Shown here: one piece after another, positions 8,401 to 17,990 of the stretch
How the letters are laid out: every line of letters begins with the position of its first letter
How positions within the stretch are numbered: position 1 is the first letter of the stretch
From: a virus
Strand: one strand, 5' to 3'
DNA: 64,000 nt
IMG/VR virus record: IMGVR_UViG_3300008259_000014
Location: 1-64,000 of that record
Notes under the pieces: model-generated
Database searches by the model: none
Told to the model about the DNA's origin: nothing
What the model saw: the letters and a program-made list of their open reading frames with translations, nothing else
Program-made: the position numbers and the translations under genes

Positions 8401-8843
8401 AGTGTTTTTCCAACCAAACCATTTGAGCATGCTGTTAAGGCTATTACTCCTGAGTTAGCCTGCTCTATATGCCTCCAAGAAAGCCTTGGAGTTTTCTTTC
8501 CCATATAGCCAGAACTTGTTTGATTTTGATATGCCCAATAATTTAGCTTTAAAATATTTCTATAGCCTTCTTCATTCTTTGCTAATAAAACAAGATGATA
8601 AGATTTCCTATCAGTCTCGTCATCTGCAAAGTAAGCCTCCATGCCTGGAATTAGCTTAACTCCTGTTTCTTGACTTGCCTTATAAGCATCATATATCGCA
8701 GTCATTGTTCCGTGGTCAGTAACCGCAACACCTGGATGTCCAACTTCTTTTGCTCTTACAAATAGATCCTTTACATCATTCATACCGTCCAATGGCGAGC
8801 CAAGCTCAGTATGATTGTGCAATGATACAAACTTTCCAGACAT
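5421..8843 (-). CDS. dnaE: DNA polymerase III alpha subunit (DnaE type)
   Basis: A 1140-residue C-family replicative polymerase, close in length to bacterial DnaE. The PHP domain opens the protein (SLHNHTELGSPLDGM, then VAVTDHGTM near residues 39-47). The palm carries FPDIDSDFSD at about residues 430-440, matching the two catalytic Asp of the PDFDVDF motif, and IKMDILG near residue 582 supplies the third. Later come a fingers/helix-hairpin-helix region and a C-terminal OB fold, seen as TGGYSITKFSDIKNLEAG. No proofreading exonuclease domain of the PolC type is inserted. It overlaps the zinc-ribbon gene downstream. A bacterial-type replicase in a phage is uncommon but known in large phages. Confidence 0.96.
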   Translation of the reverse strand: MSGKFVSLHNHTELGSPLDGMNDVKDLFVRAKEVGHPGVAVTDHGTMTAIYDAYKASQETGVKLIPGMEAYFADDETDRKSYHLVLLAKNEEGYRNILKLNYWAYQNQTSSGYMGKKTPRLSWRHIEQANSGVIALTACSNGLVGKTLITNQDVALAESYIKRFHGIFKDRFFLELQPHELLATQKDGKEVNQVKLNEAMLKYSHDYGIPYVITCDAHYRDKDHAKYHDLMLAIKDKKPVDDPDRFRYGVQDMYLKSPEEITRFFGRKVAEKGMENTISILNSCDEPSYIKPRGAILPAYPVKDELDYKEFLEWKQKSTKDLAEDKAYLRYKCIQGFKEKLASFDKEKKDEYWERVKTELSVLENKNFSSYMLIVADYVNWAKQKMPVGPARGSCAGSLVAFLTGISDVDPIEYDLLFERFQNAEKKSFPDIDSDFSDPGTVKEYIKNKYGESKVASISNWSTLSPKVVVKDIARSIKLGGDKSTAFTIANNITAAMPDADSIDDAMDMSDEVKKYMSKYPDLYEYSKKLQSLTRNWSVHAAGVVISDKDLYEVAPLRVDEKEGKVVTQWEKTRCEDNGLIKMDILGVQTLTVIDTAFKIIKETTGKKLSTKDIDFNDVEVYNMIGRGETAGVFQLESSLTPLCMKIKPKNIEEISAINALGRPSCPADQRATYVNRKLGIEPVKYKHPSLERAQGKTYGITLYEEQMMVIAKDCAGWNLNQADNLRKITKLKGKDEDLVLKTEANFIKDCMEYSKMSYELARKIWKEEIEPFGSYGFNKSHSVSYSFISYYTAWLRYHYPTEFMCALLNSEDPNSDKMQEYVDECRKMDIKVLPPDLNLSDNLNKITGEREITSGLSSIKGLGSKAADNILVNRPYINFVDFLARNPSKHLRKNVIQALAKAGATDSLGITRKDAHENYQDYRVKINNLIKKHLAKAIPEDDESEDQELEDIKFVDDEITDEVQEVAVKSSNIEKYFNDEMTAVIKDLSLQVVISKEVEEWDRKTLLINERIALGRSISGSLHEAFKGFFTGGYSITKFSDIKNLEAGSKIRIEAIIKAMKKEFKIKQGKNLGKKFAKYIVEDAYGNTSGLTLWAEDYEKFRTHLTDGIPFKAICKVSEYMGEKDLVLSTLERVYGRQL

Positions 8844-8886
8844 ATTTTCCCCTTTTGCATAGATTTTAAAAAAACACTGTCTTTTG

Positions 8887-8919
8887 AAAAAGAAGAAGGC
8901 CGCAATATTGCGGCCTTCT
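8887..8919 (-). terminator. Rho-independent terminator
   Basis: A perfect 26-base palindrome at 8894-8919 (AGAAGGCCGCAA arms) is followed on the minus strand by TTCTTTTTC. It lies 10 bases after the stop of the 98-residue gene at 8930-9226 and separates it from the DNA polymerase gene. Confidence 0.85.
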
Positions 8920-8929
8920 ATTTAATTAT

Positions 8930-9226
8930 TTACTCTCCAAACAATTCACTTATTGAATCGTGAATAGTATTAACATCATCTAAGTTAATTTTCTGTTTTA
9001 ATGCCTTAAGTGCATGACCCAGCTCCTTCTTTGGAATATTCTTAGACTCTATGAATCCATTGCTCCATTCTTTTCTGGCCTCTTGAATGTCTTTGATTTG
9101 TTGATCATATACAAGAAGTTGCTTGACATAATCTTTTACATCGTCTAGATTCCAAGTGGTCTCTGTTGAGTTTTCGTTCTGCTCGTCTGAATATACTTTT
9201 ACAACTTTTTCAAGCTTTACTGACAT
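8930..9226 (-). CDS. Small DNA-binding-like protein, possibly T4 DsbA-like
   Basis: The 98-residue product is a charged, probably all-helical protein. The segment YDQQIKDIQEARKEW followed by KKELGHALKALKQ resembles the layout of T4 DsbA, a small double-strand-DNA-binding protein for late transcription, and more distantly the GapR/DUF2312 fold. The match is short, so only a small nucleic-acid-binding protein is a fair call. It has its own terminator and a plausible promoter (9297-9324), so it forms a single-gene transcription unit. AAGGAGT precedes the ATG. Confidence 0.45.
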   Translation of the reverse strand: MSVKLEKVVKVYSDEQNENSTETTWNLDDVKDYVKQLLVYDQQIKDIQEARKEWSNGFIESKNIPKKELGHALKALKQKINLDDVNTIHDSISELFGE

Positions 9227-9296
9227 TAACTACTCCTTAGTTTTTTTATTTTGTTTTGAGATTTCTGAAACGAGGCCGCCTACGACGGCCAAGGAC

Positions 9297-9324
9297 ATAA
9301 TACGCAGCAGGCAGCCCTTGTCGA
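9297..9324 (-). promoter_or_regulatory. Candidate sigma70-like promoter for the 98-residue gene
   Basis: On the minus strand TCGACA (one mismatch to TTGACA) is followed after 16 bases by TATTAT (one mismatch to TATAAT). It lies about 70 bases upstream of the ATG at 9226 in the 105-base gap after the giant gene. A short GGCCG/CGGCC hairpin (9274-9290) falls in the predicted leader. Confidence 0.45.
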
Positions 9325-9331
9325 TATTTTT

Positions 9332-12300
9332 TTATCTTCCGATCTTATCTAGATTAGATGCCCGGAGTGATATGGCCTTCTTATTAGTATTGGCTGCTTC
9401 TTCCTTAGATGTGTGTAGTTTTAGCTTGTCTGACAATAATGTATCTACATACTTTAGTATGTATTCTTGTGAAGCATTTCCAATAGATATTGATAGATTT
9501 ACAGCACCAGTATGCTCAGCTCTATTTAAGATTTTCTTACGATTCAGCTCCTGCTTCTCATATTCTTCCTTTCTTAGAAAAAATTCTGCATTTAAAGGTC
9601 TTCCATGTAGGAAGCGAGCGCCATGAAGATTTGTTTGCTTAAGTATTTTCTGACCATCTGGATCTTGAATATCTTTAATTTCAGAAAGTCTTTTTGAATC
9701 TCCGGCATCAAAAGGAAATATATCTGATATCATATTTATTCTTGCAGAAGGCATTCCATCGGCTTGCTCTCTATCTGAGGCTATGCTAAAGTGCTTTCCA
9801 ATTATAGATGTCCATGATGGATATTTCTTAGAAATTTCTGTTGCCGAAGCAGATGCTTCCTGAGGTGAATTTTGATAAAATAATAAATTTTCATCTCTCA
9901 TCTTAGATCCAGTTATAAATTTGTACAGGTCTTTAATTACAACGTCTGCCAATTCATCAGAATTAAATTTATTGATAATTTTCTTAGCTATTAAGCTTTC
10001 AATAAGAGCTCTAACAGACTTTGAAATCTTTTTAACCAGTCCTACTTCATTATTCAGCGGATCAGAATAAGGAGATAATATGTCATAAGCATTTATATCC
10101 AAAGATATCATTCCATTTGAGATAATATTTTTGTATGAATATTTCTTGGCCATTTCATTCATTGATTTTGCAACAACCTCTAATCCATTCATTTCAATTA
10201 ACATATGTCTAAACGAGCTTATTACTTCATTTTTACCATCAATATCATCTGGATTCCAAAGCCTATGTCCACCAAATTCTGGAGAAAATGCATCCATTGA
10301 TATAAGCTTATTTATAGTTACATAGTCAAGAAGTGGAACATATCCTGATCTTCCTGGCTCTACGCCTCGAAATGGAAATTCATATCCTTCTGAAACATTA
10401 GATGATGAGCACTTTGTTGATACAACAAAAAGAGGAAGCTCTCTATATTTTGAGAATACACTCTCAATCATGATCTTGTATGTTGACTTTAACTCTGATG
10501 CTAGTTTCACAGACGCTTGACGTGCAGGCCTTCTCCTTGCAGGCTCAGATAAAGATGTATTGCTTAGCATAGTAGACAAGCCACTTCTTGCTGTAGATAG
10601 ATTTTCAAGTTTTTCAGTATATTCCTTGTATAGTGCAAATATCTTCTCAAGATATGCATTAGCAATATTGTATGGATCTCTAGCTAAAAAGTCACAAATA
10701 TCTAATGACAACATTTTTTCAGGATTGGAAACTGATGCAATTTCAACTGGTATTCTAGAATTAAAAATTGGATAAAAGGCCTGATGATCTTGTCTAGGAT
10801 CATCATCTATTGAGCCCTTGAAATCTGAGTATTCTATTGGAATAATGAATCCAGGCCTATAATATGATGTTTCATAATTATTAACAGGAGGGTATACCCT
10901 ACTTAAAGGAGTCTGCTGTGTAAACTGACCAATCGAGAATCCACTAGATGTTGCCAGACCTATATAGTCATTTACAAATTCTGTCGTAGCCTCATTTGGC
11001 GGAGAGCGAATTCCATCCTCATCAATGCCAAAAGTGTAAGGATGATAGAATGAGCTTACAGATACATCTTCTAGACGTCTAGACTCCTTTATTTTAAAAA
11101 GATTCCAATCTCCATATACATGGATGTCCATTCCAATTATAAGACTTGATATATTCTCTGCATTTGGAATTTTAGCTCTAGATAAAACAATAGCATAGCC
11201 TTCTGGAGGTACTATGTTTATTCCAAAATCACAATAAGTATGCTTAGAGTCGGCAACATAATAAGCTATATTATCCCAATCTTTAATGTCTGATCTTTTT
11301 AATATTTTTGCATTAAAAGCTGGAAGTTTTCTGAATCTATCTTTTTTGTTATAGAAATTGTCATACTTACCCTCTCTGCTTAAATCAATGGTAGTTATTG
11401 GTGGAGCAACCATACAATTTTCTATCAACTTGGATGTAATTCTTTTTTCATTATCTGTAATAGTTGCTGATTGCTCTATCTTCTTAAGAAGAGAATTAGA
11501 TATCATATCTAATGATTTATTTAGATAATTCTGATTTGCTACTGTTGTTTTTAACCCAGATAACATTAACTTATAGTCTTCAACCATAAGCTTTAAAGAA
11601 TTCTTTAGCTTATCAACAAACTCTTTTTTATCATCAAATTTTGATGCTATAGAAGTAGCTTCTCTTTCTGTTATTGCCATTCTAATAGAGGCTAGAGCGT
11701 CATCAGCTATAAATAATTTTCCGTCTGGAGCATCCTTTGACAAGATATTATCTAATGATAATAGACTTGATTGAGAAAAGTTATACCCTATGTAATTTGC
11801 AGACCTGTCGTCAAAGAATTTTCTCCAAAGATCATTTATAGATTCTGCGACGTAAATTGCAGAGCACATAGACAAGACTCTTGCTAAATATTCTGATGCT
11901 CTCATATTTGAGATACTAAGCTGTTCAACAGGGTTGGTAACAACATCTTCAATTTTAGAAGGTATTATAACAAGATCTTCAGCCTTAGTAGGCGCAGTTT
12001 TTCTGGGCTTCTTTTTTGGATCTTTGATTCTCAATGTTTTTACAGCAGAAAGTATTGCATTCTGCGCCTTTGATATATCCTCTTCGGATTCAGACTTTGC
12101 AATAACTGCGTTTATATTTGAATGCATTGCATCATCAAATATCTTATATGCAAAGTATCCCAACCTCTTATTCTTAAAGTCTAATGATTTTTCAACTCCC
12201 AATATTTTTTCAATGGAAAAAGAAAGTGATTCGATTATGCCAATAATAAGATTTTTTCTAGAAAAGATTGATATTGATTCTCCAAGAATATCATACAGTC

Positions 12301-15300
12301 TTAAATCCTGAAGAGACATATATTTATAATATTCATTGTAAAATGATATCTTAAATTCATCAATAATTTTATTGAAATCAGGAAATTCTTCTAGAGAATT
12401 GCTATCTTGCGAGCTACTGACGTAGTATGCTAATATTTTTCTTGCGGCAGAGTGAGCGATAAGGGAGAAATCTCTTATCATGCTTAGTCCTCCAGATACC
12501 AATACAGAAATCGAAGTGTGAGCCTTCATTATATCTGCTTTCATAGTTGGAGTTAATTCATCTGGATCTTCGCTACTATCAACTTCATAGCTTGTCATTG
12601 ATTCAATCTTATCAAGAACTGATGATATCTTTCCATCTTTTACGGAATCTTTTTCATGAGTAGTTCTCATTTCCAATATTTTCATTGTAGACTGGTCTAT
12701 CTTCTTATCAAAATCAGCAGAGTAAAACATATCTCCTCTAAGCTTATCTGCCGTTGGCGTTCCCCAGGCCAGGCTATTCTTAGATTGGTTTATATCATTA
12801 AATATATAATATTTTCCATTATTTTCAAAGTAATAATTTGAAAAATTAGAATAGTCACCATTCCAATTTTCTATTTTAATTCTTCCATATAATTGACTCT
12901 TTGGGACTTCCATAATAAATGGAGATATTTGATATGGAAGTCTTAAGTTCATTGTTGCATTGAAATTTTCAACTCCAGAGCTTGAAAGTACTCCTGATGC
13001 ACCTAGTTTTGCTGGAATGCCAGATGAATATGTTATATCATAAGCGTGATGAGACTTTCCAAAGTTTACAGAGTCGCCTATTGAGAATTTATGTCCACTG
13101 GAACATACAAGCTTTAAATCTTTTAGTATATCAAATGATTTAAGATTGGTAATTGAACCTGGTGATTTTCTTCCAAGATTCAAAACTGCCATCTTTTTAA
13201 GCTCTCTTAGTGTAGCGTTATCTGAGCTGGATAGCTTCTTTGTAGAAGCTTCTGCCGCATACTCTACAACTTGCTGCAAATAAGGCTGAACGTCATAAAA
13301 GTCAACACCATTACTTATAAGTATATTTACAAGATCAAATATTTTTTTATCTTTATTGCCAAAACTAGCTTTTAGTAAAGATTGCAAAGATCCATTGTCA
13401 TATGAATCTCTAACGAATGCTGACAATGATGTCACGTTACCACATACAATATATGATGCTGTCCCATCTTCTACTGGAGACTGGTCTCCAGCTTCAGATG
13501 TAGGATATGAGTATCCAAATAAGTCTTTTGATAATTGTCCAACAATACCAGTTGTTGGGAATGCTAAATACTTATACTTTGATACATCGTTTACCTTGTT
13601 TTCACTAGAAAACTTGCATGGACAAACAAATACCGTGCTAGAGTTTTTCCATCCACCAGACATTCTTTTTTCTAGCTCTTTTGTGAATGCAGCCCTATCT
13701 TCCTCCATTAGTATGCCCTTTTGAATTAGTTCATCCAAAGAATTCTTAAGAGAATTATTCTGATTTAGAGAAGTTGATGGGGCTATATTTACATCTAATG
13801 GGCTAAATCGCGTTGTCATTTTTGACATTTGATCAAAGTCAATAGACATTCCACATTTAAAATCAGTAATGGATAGGCTCTTTCCAGATATTGGTTTTGG
13901 CTTTTCCATATCTGTAAATGGACATTTAGTCTTGATAGCCTTCACTGGAGAAGATCTTACGCCAGCCTCTTTTGCTCCAAGGGTCATGAGAGCGAAAGAT
14001 CTCATTCTTAAGCCTAAATTGTGATTATCATCATTTGATGATGATATAAGTTTTTCTATTTCGGACCATGAATATGATTTTTTATTATTTAACTCGTCAA
14101 CATACCTTTTTTCAAGACCATCGGTGTCAAAGTTTAAATCATCATCAGTGATAATCGAATTATCACTGCGTCTTATTGGAAGATATAGTACTTCCTCAAA
14201 CCCCTTATCTATTGTGCCATACTTACTCTTTGCATCTTCATCCATTTTTCCTGTTCCTGCGAAAAACTCTGAATGATATATGGATTTTGTACAAGTTGGA
14301 CACTTTATATACTTCCAGCCTTTTCTTATAGAAGCTTTTGCTGCAGAGGCCGCATAGTTTATTAAGTCATTTAAATTTATTGATCTAGATATATATAATG
14401 AATAATCTTTTTGATTGTTTTTTACATCAAAAAACAATATTGTCTTCTGTCTTGAATACTCACTAAGCGAATCCATAACTTTTGTTATTGCTTCTTCAAA
14501 GCTAGCATCATCGCCACTCTTTGGTGATAGTGCTCCAAAGGCCTTCTTCATGTCTGGCTCCAACAAGTTACTTGCTGAAGACCTTGGAAAGCATATAATT
14601 GATGCAAGATAAGAAATACCTCTTGCAAGCTCGCTATCAGTTCTGCTTAATATTGTTGAGAAAAGAACTTGGCTAACATTAGGAAAGACATTTGATGAGT
14701 TCATTCCAAACTGATTAAATTGTTTTACGATATCATCAACTTTTGATAGAATAGTTCTATCTCTTTCTTTCATTGCTAGAGCTAGATCATCCAAATGCAT
14801 TGCGCAATTATATCTTTCTTTTTCAATAGATGCCCAATCATTGCTCTTTGAGTTTAATACCCTATCAGTATACATTTGTTTTATGTGCAAAATAGTTGCT
14901 TGAGCTTTTGCAATAAGTAGTGAAAAAGGCTCATTATTGACATATATCTCTATAGAGTCATTATTATTTTCTACTGATATTGTACTATTTTGATTTGGAA
15001 CAGATGCAAATGGTGGATAATAAGATGTTATATCTATTTTATTTCCATCACTTATTAATTTATTTTTAATTTCAATTTGTTCAGATAGATTTTTATCTAG
15101 TCTTCCAAAGAAAGAGCTTGAGGTATTTGCATTTTGAATAAAGTTATAAGATGGATTGGCTTCTGATATATTTTTTATAAATGCAGATGGAGCTCCTGGT
15201 GCAGACTTTCTGCCCCCTGTAGAGTCTATCTCTTCTTTTACAAAATCTCCATAATTAACATCCAAAATTTTTACAGATTTCCCAAATCTCTGATCTATCT

Positions 15301-15895
15301 GTCCAACAAGAGTTTGTGCTATCTCCTCGGGAGTTCTGGCAACTCCCGTATTAGGGTCGTTGGGGTCTAAGCCATAGAAATCTTCGTATTCAGGCTCATC
15401 ACCTGAAAGAAATAGCGCTTCAAGCTCCTCCTTCCAGAGGCCCTTTTTTTGCAGGAAATCACTAATTCCAATATCAGATATTACACTTTTTATATATACT
15501 TCTGAATTATTATTTAATAATGTTATAATAGGAGACTGCGGATTTAACTCAAAAATTAAATTAATTTCCTTTATTTTATCCTTTAAATTATATTCTGGTT
15601 GATCAACATCATCAAAAAAATATTCTATAAAATCATCTCTTGTTGCCATTTGTTTTTTAAAAGTATCTAGCAATTTTTTCATTGCAAGAAACTCTGGCGA
15701 TTGCAAACCCTTCTCTTTGGTTAAAGCTGTCAGTTTTAAATTAAATGCCTTAATTGTTGATGTTATTACTGACGAATATAAGTCTTGCAAACCTGTATTT
15801 AGTTTTGAGTGGAAATCTTCTATATCACGCAAAACATCTGGACCTGGCTTGATTGCTGATAAAAGCTTCTCTGTATTTTCAAAATTAAAACTCAT
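9332..15895 (-). CDS. Giant protein, 2187 residues, unknown function, with cysteine clusters
   Basis: I do not recognise this protein. It is by far the largest gene here. Four Cys-bearing clusters are spread over about residues 530-940: KCPTCTKSIYH, TKCPFTDMEKP, VFVCPCKF and LVCSSGHKF. These look like zinc-binding knuckles and could mark a large multi-domain fold. No RNA polymerase (NADFDGD) or helicase motif is visible. Short coiled-coil-like stretches occur in the first and last parts. The start overlaps the stop of the 441-residue gene by 4 bases. Possible roles are a large virion or injected protein, or a host-takeover protein; the sequence does not decide. Confidence 0.85.
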   Translation of the reverse strand: MSFNFENTEKLLSAIKPGPDVLRDIEDFHSKLNTGLQDLYSSVITSTIKAFNLKLTALTKEKGLQSPEFLAMKKLLDTFKKQMATRDDFIEYFFDDVDQPEYNLKDKIKEINLIFELNPQSPIITLLNNNSEVYIKSVISDIGISDFLQKKGLWKEELEALFLSGDEPEYEDFYGLDPNDPNTGVARTPEEIAQTLVGQIDQRFGKSVKILDVNYGDFVKEEIDSTGGRKSAPGAPSAFIKNISEANPSYNFIQNANTSSSFFGRLDKNLSEQIEIKNKLISDGNKIDITSYYPPFASVPNQNSTISVENNNDSIEIYVNNEPFSLLIAKAQATILHIKQMYTDRVLNSKSNDWASIEKERYNCAMHLDDLALAMKERDRTILSKVDDIVKQFNQFGMNSSNVFPNVSQVLFSTILSRTDSELARGISYLASIICFPRSSASNLLEPDMKKAFGALSPKSGDDASFEEAITKVMDSLSEYSRQKTILFFDVKNNQKDYSLYISRSINLNDLINYAASAAKASIRKGWKYIKCPTCTKSIYHSEFFAGTGKMDEDAKSKYGTIDKGFEEVLYLPIRRSDNSIITDDDLNFDTDGLEKRYVDELNNKKSYSWSEIEKLISSSNDDNHNLGLRMRSFALMTLGAKEAGVRSSPVKAIKTKCPFTDMEKPKPISGKSLSITDFKCGMSIDFDQMSKMTTRFSPLDVNIAPSTSLNQNNSLKNSLDELIQKGILMEEDRAAFTKELEKRMSGGWKNSSTVFVCPCKFSSENKVNDVSKYKYLAFPTTGIVGQLSKDLFGYSYPTSEAGDQSPVEDGTASYIVCGNVTSLSAFVRDSYDNGSLQSLLKASFGNKDKKIFDLVNILISNGVDFYDVQPYLQQVVEYAAEASTKKLSSSDNATLRELKKMAVLNLGRKSPGSITNLKSFDILKDLKLVCSSGHKFSIGDSVNFGKSHHAYDITYSSGIPAKLGASGVLSSSGVENFNATMNLRLPYQISPFIMEVPKSQLYGRIKIENWNGDYSNFSNYYFENNGKYYIFNDINQSKNSLAWGTPTADKLRGDMFYSADFDKKIDQSTMKILEMRTTHEKDSVKDGKISSVLDKIESMTSYEVDSSEDPDELTPTMKADIMKAHTSISVLVSGGLSMIRDFSLIAHSAARKILAYYVSSSQDSNSLEEFPDFNKIIDEFKISFYNEYYKYMSLQDLRLYDILGESISIFSRKNLIIGIIESLSFSIEKILGVEKSLDFKNKRLGYFAYKIFDDAMHSNINAVIAKSESEEDISKAQNAILSAVKTLRIKDPKKKPRKTAPTKAEDLVIIPSKIEDVVTNPVEQLSISNMRASEYLARVLSMCSAIYVAESINDLWRKFFDDRSANYIGYNFSQSSLLSLDNILSKDAPDGKLFIADDALASIRMAITEREATSIASKFDDKKEFVDKLKNSLKLMVEDYKLMLSGLKTTVANQNYLNKSLDMISNSLLKKIEQSATITDNEKRITSKLIENCMVAPPITTIDLSREGKYDNFYNKKDRFRKLPAFNAKILKRSDIKDWDNIAYYVADSKHTYCDFGINIVPPEGYAIVLSRAKIPNAENISSLIIGMDIHVYGDWNLFKIKESRRLEDVSVSSFYHPYTFGIDEDGIRSPPNEATTEFVNDYIGLATSSGFSIGQFTQQTPLSRVYPPVNNYETSYYRPGFIIPIEYSDFKGSIDDDPRQDHQAFYPIFNSRIPVEIASVSNPEKMLSLDICDFLARDPYNIANAYLEKIFALYKEYTEKLENLSTARSGLSTMLSNTSLSEPARRRPARQASVKLASELKSTYKIMIESVFSKYRELPLFVVSTKCSSSNVSEGYEFPFRGVEPGRSGYVPLLDYVTINKLISMDAFSPEFGGHRLWNPDDIDGKNEVISSFRHMLIEMNGLEVVAKSMNEMAKKYSYKNIISNGMISLDINAYDILSPYSDPLNNEVGLVKKISKSVRALIESLIAKKIINKFNSDELADVVIKDLYKFITGSKMRDENLLFYQNSPQEASASATEISKKYPSWTSIIGKHFSIASDREQADGMPSARINMISDIFPFDAGDSKRLSEIKDIQDPDGQKILKQTNLHGARFLHGRPLNAEFFLRKEEYEKQELNRKKILNRAEHTGAVNLSISIGNASQEYILKYVDTLLSDKLKLHTSKEEAANTNKKAISLRASNLDKIGR

Positions 15896-17217
15896 TTATT
15901 TGGCTCCAAAAATTTTCTTAAATCTCTTTCTCTTCTGTCTGAGAAAACATCATCTTCTTGATAAAGATATATGTTAAATTTTTCTTTGTAATCATTTTTA
16001 ATTGTATTTATTAGTAAATCAATTATTTTTCCTGAATCATCTAAGTGTTCAGAATCTGATCTAGTATTTGCAACTAATATTATACTATTTTCTTTACTTA
16101 AAGTTATATTGTTTACAGATCCGTAGTTTAAAGCATTATAATTGTAATCATCTTGATTCATATATGAATTAAACTCAGAAATATCTTTTATAATTATTTT
16201 TAAACTTTGAAGAGGCTGAATTGACAAAGCTTTAAAATACTCACCATTTAAATAATTATTGAAAAAATTTTTTTCAAATATATTAGTCATATCCGTGCCA
16301 TTTGTTGAAAATATCTCTATATAATATGGATTTATAGTTTCATTTCCAACTCTTTTTATATTAGTATTGAATCCATACGATCTATCTGATGATTTTTTTG
16401 GAATTACCCTTCCAAGCTCATCAAATATCAAGTTATTATCCTGAGATATTTTTGATATTTCAAATTTTTCTATATCGTCAACTATATTTGAAAGTGGATG
16501 TATTAATTTTATATAATCGTTTTCTCCCATAGTTCCGGATAATAAAAATGGCAATTCAGATATTGCATTATTAAAATATTGATAATATTTATATTTATAT
16601 TCAGAAAAAATATTAATTATGCTATCATTTATTTTTTTTAACTCACCATAAGTTATTTTTTCATGTATAATTTTTGAGGATATATTTTTTAAAGAAATAT
16701 ACATATATTTTGCAAAGCAAAACAAAAGTAATTGTATTCTAGCTCTCTTTTTTCCAATCAAAGATCCTTCTATTTTTTTTATCTTGCTTATGTCTAATTT
16801 ATCTATATCCTTTGGTATATCCTTCAATAAGGATTGCAAAGTTTTATTTTGAACTATATTTATTTCTTTTATTTTTACATCTAAAATCCATCTGCACTTT
16901 TCTTCCAAGAAGAGTATCTTTTCTTTTACTTTTGAATAATCAGTATCAGATATTATTTCTAAACTTATTTTTTTTGAATCACCGTATTTCATATCAAAGC
17001 TTTCTCTAGAAGCTTTAAAAAGTAATAGAGCAGATCTTAGCTCTTCCAATGAAGAGAAGCTGATTTTATCAAAATCATAATTGATAAAATCTTCTTCCTT
17101 CATTATAAGTCTTTTCTTATAGCCTTTTTGATCACCACTTTTTAGTATGGCTATTTTATAGGCTGCAAGCTGTTTCTCATCTTGAATATGTCTTTTGATC
17201 TTCTCTATTATTGACAT
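15892..17217 (-). CDS. Hypothetical protein, 441 residues, extremely AT-rich
   Basis: I do not recognise this gene. It encodes a Lys-, Ile- and Asn-rich protein with a long helical part in the first 250 residues (many charged heptad-like stretches such as VKEKILFLEEKCRW) and a more beta-like C-terminal part. Its base composition is visibly the most AT-rich of the window. It shares a 1-base junction with the sigma factor upstream and a 4-base overlap with the giant gene downstream, so the three genes are probably made together. It may be a partner of the giant protein (inference). Confidence 0.75.
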   Translation of the reverse strand: MSIIEKIKRHIQDEKQLAAYKIAILKSGDQKGYKKRLIMKEEDFINYDFDKISFSSLEELRSALLLFKASRESFDMKYGDSKKISLEIISDTDYSKVKEKILFLEEKCRWILDVKIKEINIVQNKTLQSLLKDIPKDIDKLDISKIKKIEGSLIGKKRARIQLLLFCFAKYMYISLKNISSKIIHEKITYGELKKINDSIINIFSEYKYKYYQYFNNAISELPFLLSGTMGENDYIKLIHPLSNIVDDIEKFEISKISQDNNLIFDELGRVIPKKSSDRSYGFNTNIKRVGNETINPYYIEIFSTNGTDMTNIFEKNFFNNYLNGEYFKALSIQPLQSLKIIIKDISEFNSYMNQDDYNYNALNYGSVNNITLSKENSIILVANTRSDSEHLDDSGKIIDLLINTIKNDYKEKFNIYLYQEDDVFSDRRERDLRKFLEPNK

Positions 17218-17990
17218 TAATATAGCTCTTTTAAAAGTTCTCTTATTTTCTCATTTTCAGATAGTCTTTTCACTCTAACGCTTGCTGCCCAGCCAGTCAA
17301 TCCAATTTCCGCAGCAGCATCTTTTATTGATATTCCATCAACGCACGTTCTTCTTAAGATGTGGGCAGTCTTACTATCTGACTCCTTTTCTATTAGATAA
17401 ATAATAGTATTAATATCAACTTCTTTTTGAGAATAGCCATCTTTTTGAAAGATTCCATCTTCATTTGCAACAACTGACTCAAAATCCGTCTGTTCCTCTG
17501 CTTCATCAGATTTCATCATAATTGAACTAAAAACTATCTCTTCTCTTGACCTTCTATAGGAATTTTGATTTTCTTTTCCACAATCAGAGCATTTTGATAC
17601 ATCAGAGGAATTCTGATTTTTAAAAATCAGAATCATTTGTCCGCCACATTCACATTTTCCATAGTCAGGCTGATCAAAGGATGTTGCATCATTTGCAATC
17701 TTATGATGATGCTTTATTAATGATATAAATTTATTTCTTATATGAGTATGCAAGAAAGTGCTAAGCTTTACGCTTTTATCATGATCGTAAGAATCAATTC
17801 CCTCTACGGCAATTCTTAATAGTTCCTGTTTTATATCATCAAAATTATAACCAGGAATATAAGCGCTTGACGCCATGCTTCTCATCAGGGGGTCTATTTT
17901 CAACAGAACCTTATCATATCCTTCTCTTTTTTCTTTTGAAATAAAGATATCCTCTTCATACATTTGAACTACGCCTTCAAAATTTTTCAT
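17217..17990 (-). CDS. Phage sigma factor with an internal zinc ribbon
   Basis: The 257-residue product has a sigma70 region 2-like segment in its first 100 residues: LRSMASSAYIPGY-type helix, FDDIKQELLRIAVEGIDSYD and STFLHTHIRNKFISLIKHH. A zinc-ribbon insert follows (CECGG and CSDCG, about residues 105-135). The C-terminus carries a region 4-like helix-turn-helix (GISIKDAAAEIGLTGWAASV and a basic helix). It should steer host RNA polymerase to phage promoters, as T4 gp55 does for late genes; gp55 lacks the extra ribbon and region 4. The start at 17990 is set by GGAGG four bases upstream and by a one-base TGATG overlap with the nuclease gene. Confidence 0.85.
   Translation of the reverse strand: MKNFEGVVQMYEEDIFISKEKREGYDKVLLKIDPLMRSMASSAYIPGYNFDDIKQELLRIAVEGIDSYDHDKSVKLSTFLHTHIRNKFISLIKHHHKIANDATSFDQPDYGKCECGGQMILIFKNQNSSDVSKCSDCGKENQNSYRRSREEIVFSSIMMKSDEAEEQTDFESVVANEDGIFQKDGYSQKEVDINTIIYLIEKESDSKTAHILRRTCVDGISIKDAAAEIGLTGWAASVRVKRLSENEKIRELLKELY

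Noticed and set aside
16575-16600. TATTTATA repeats resembling late promoter cores
   Set aside because: They lie in the coding part of an extremely AT-rich gene, where such strings are expected by chance.
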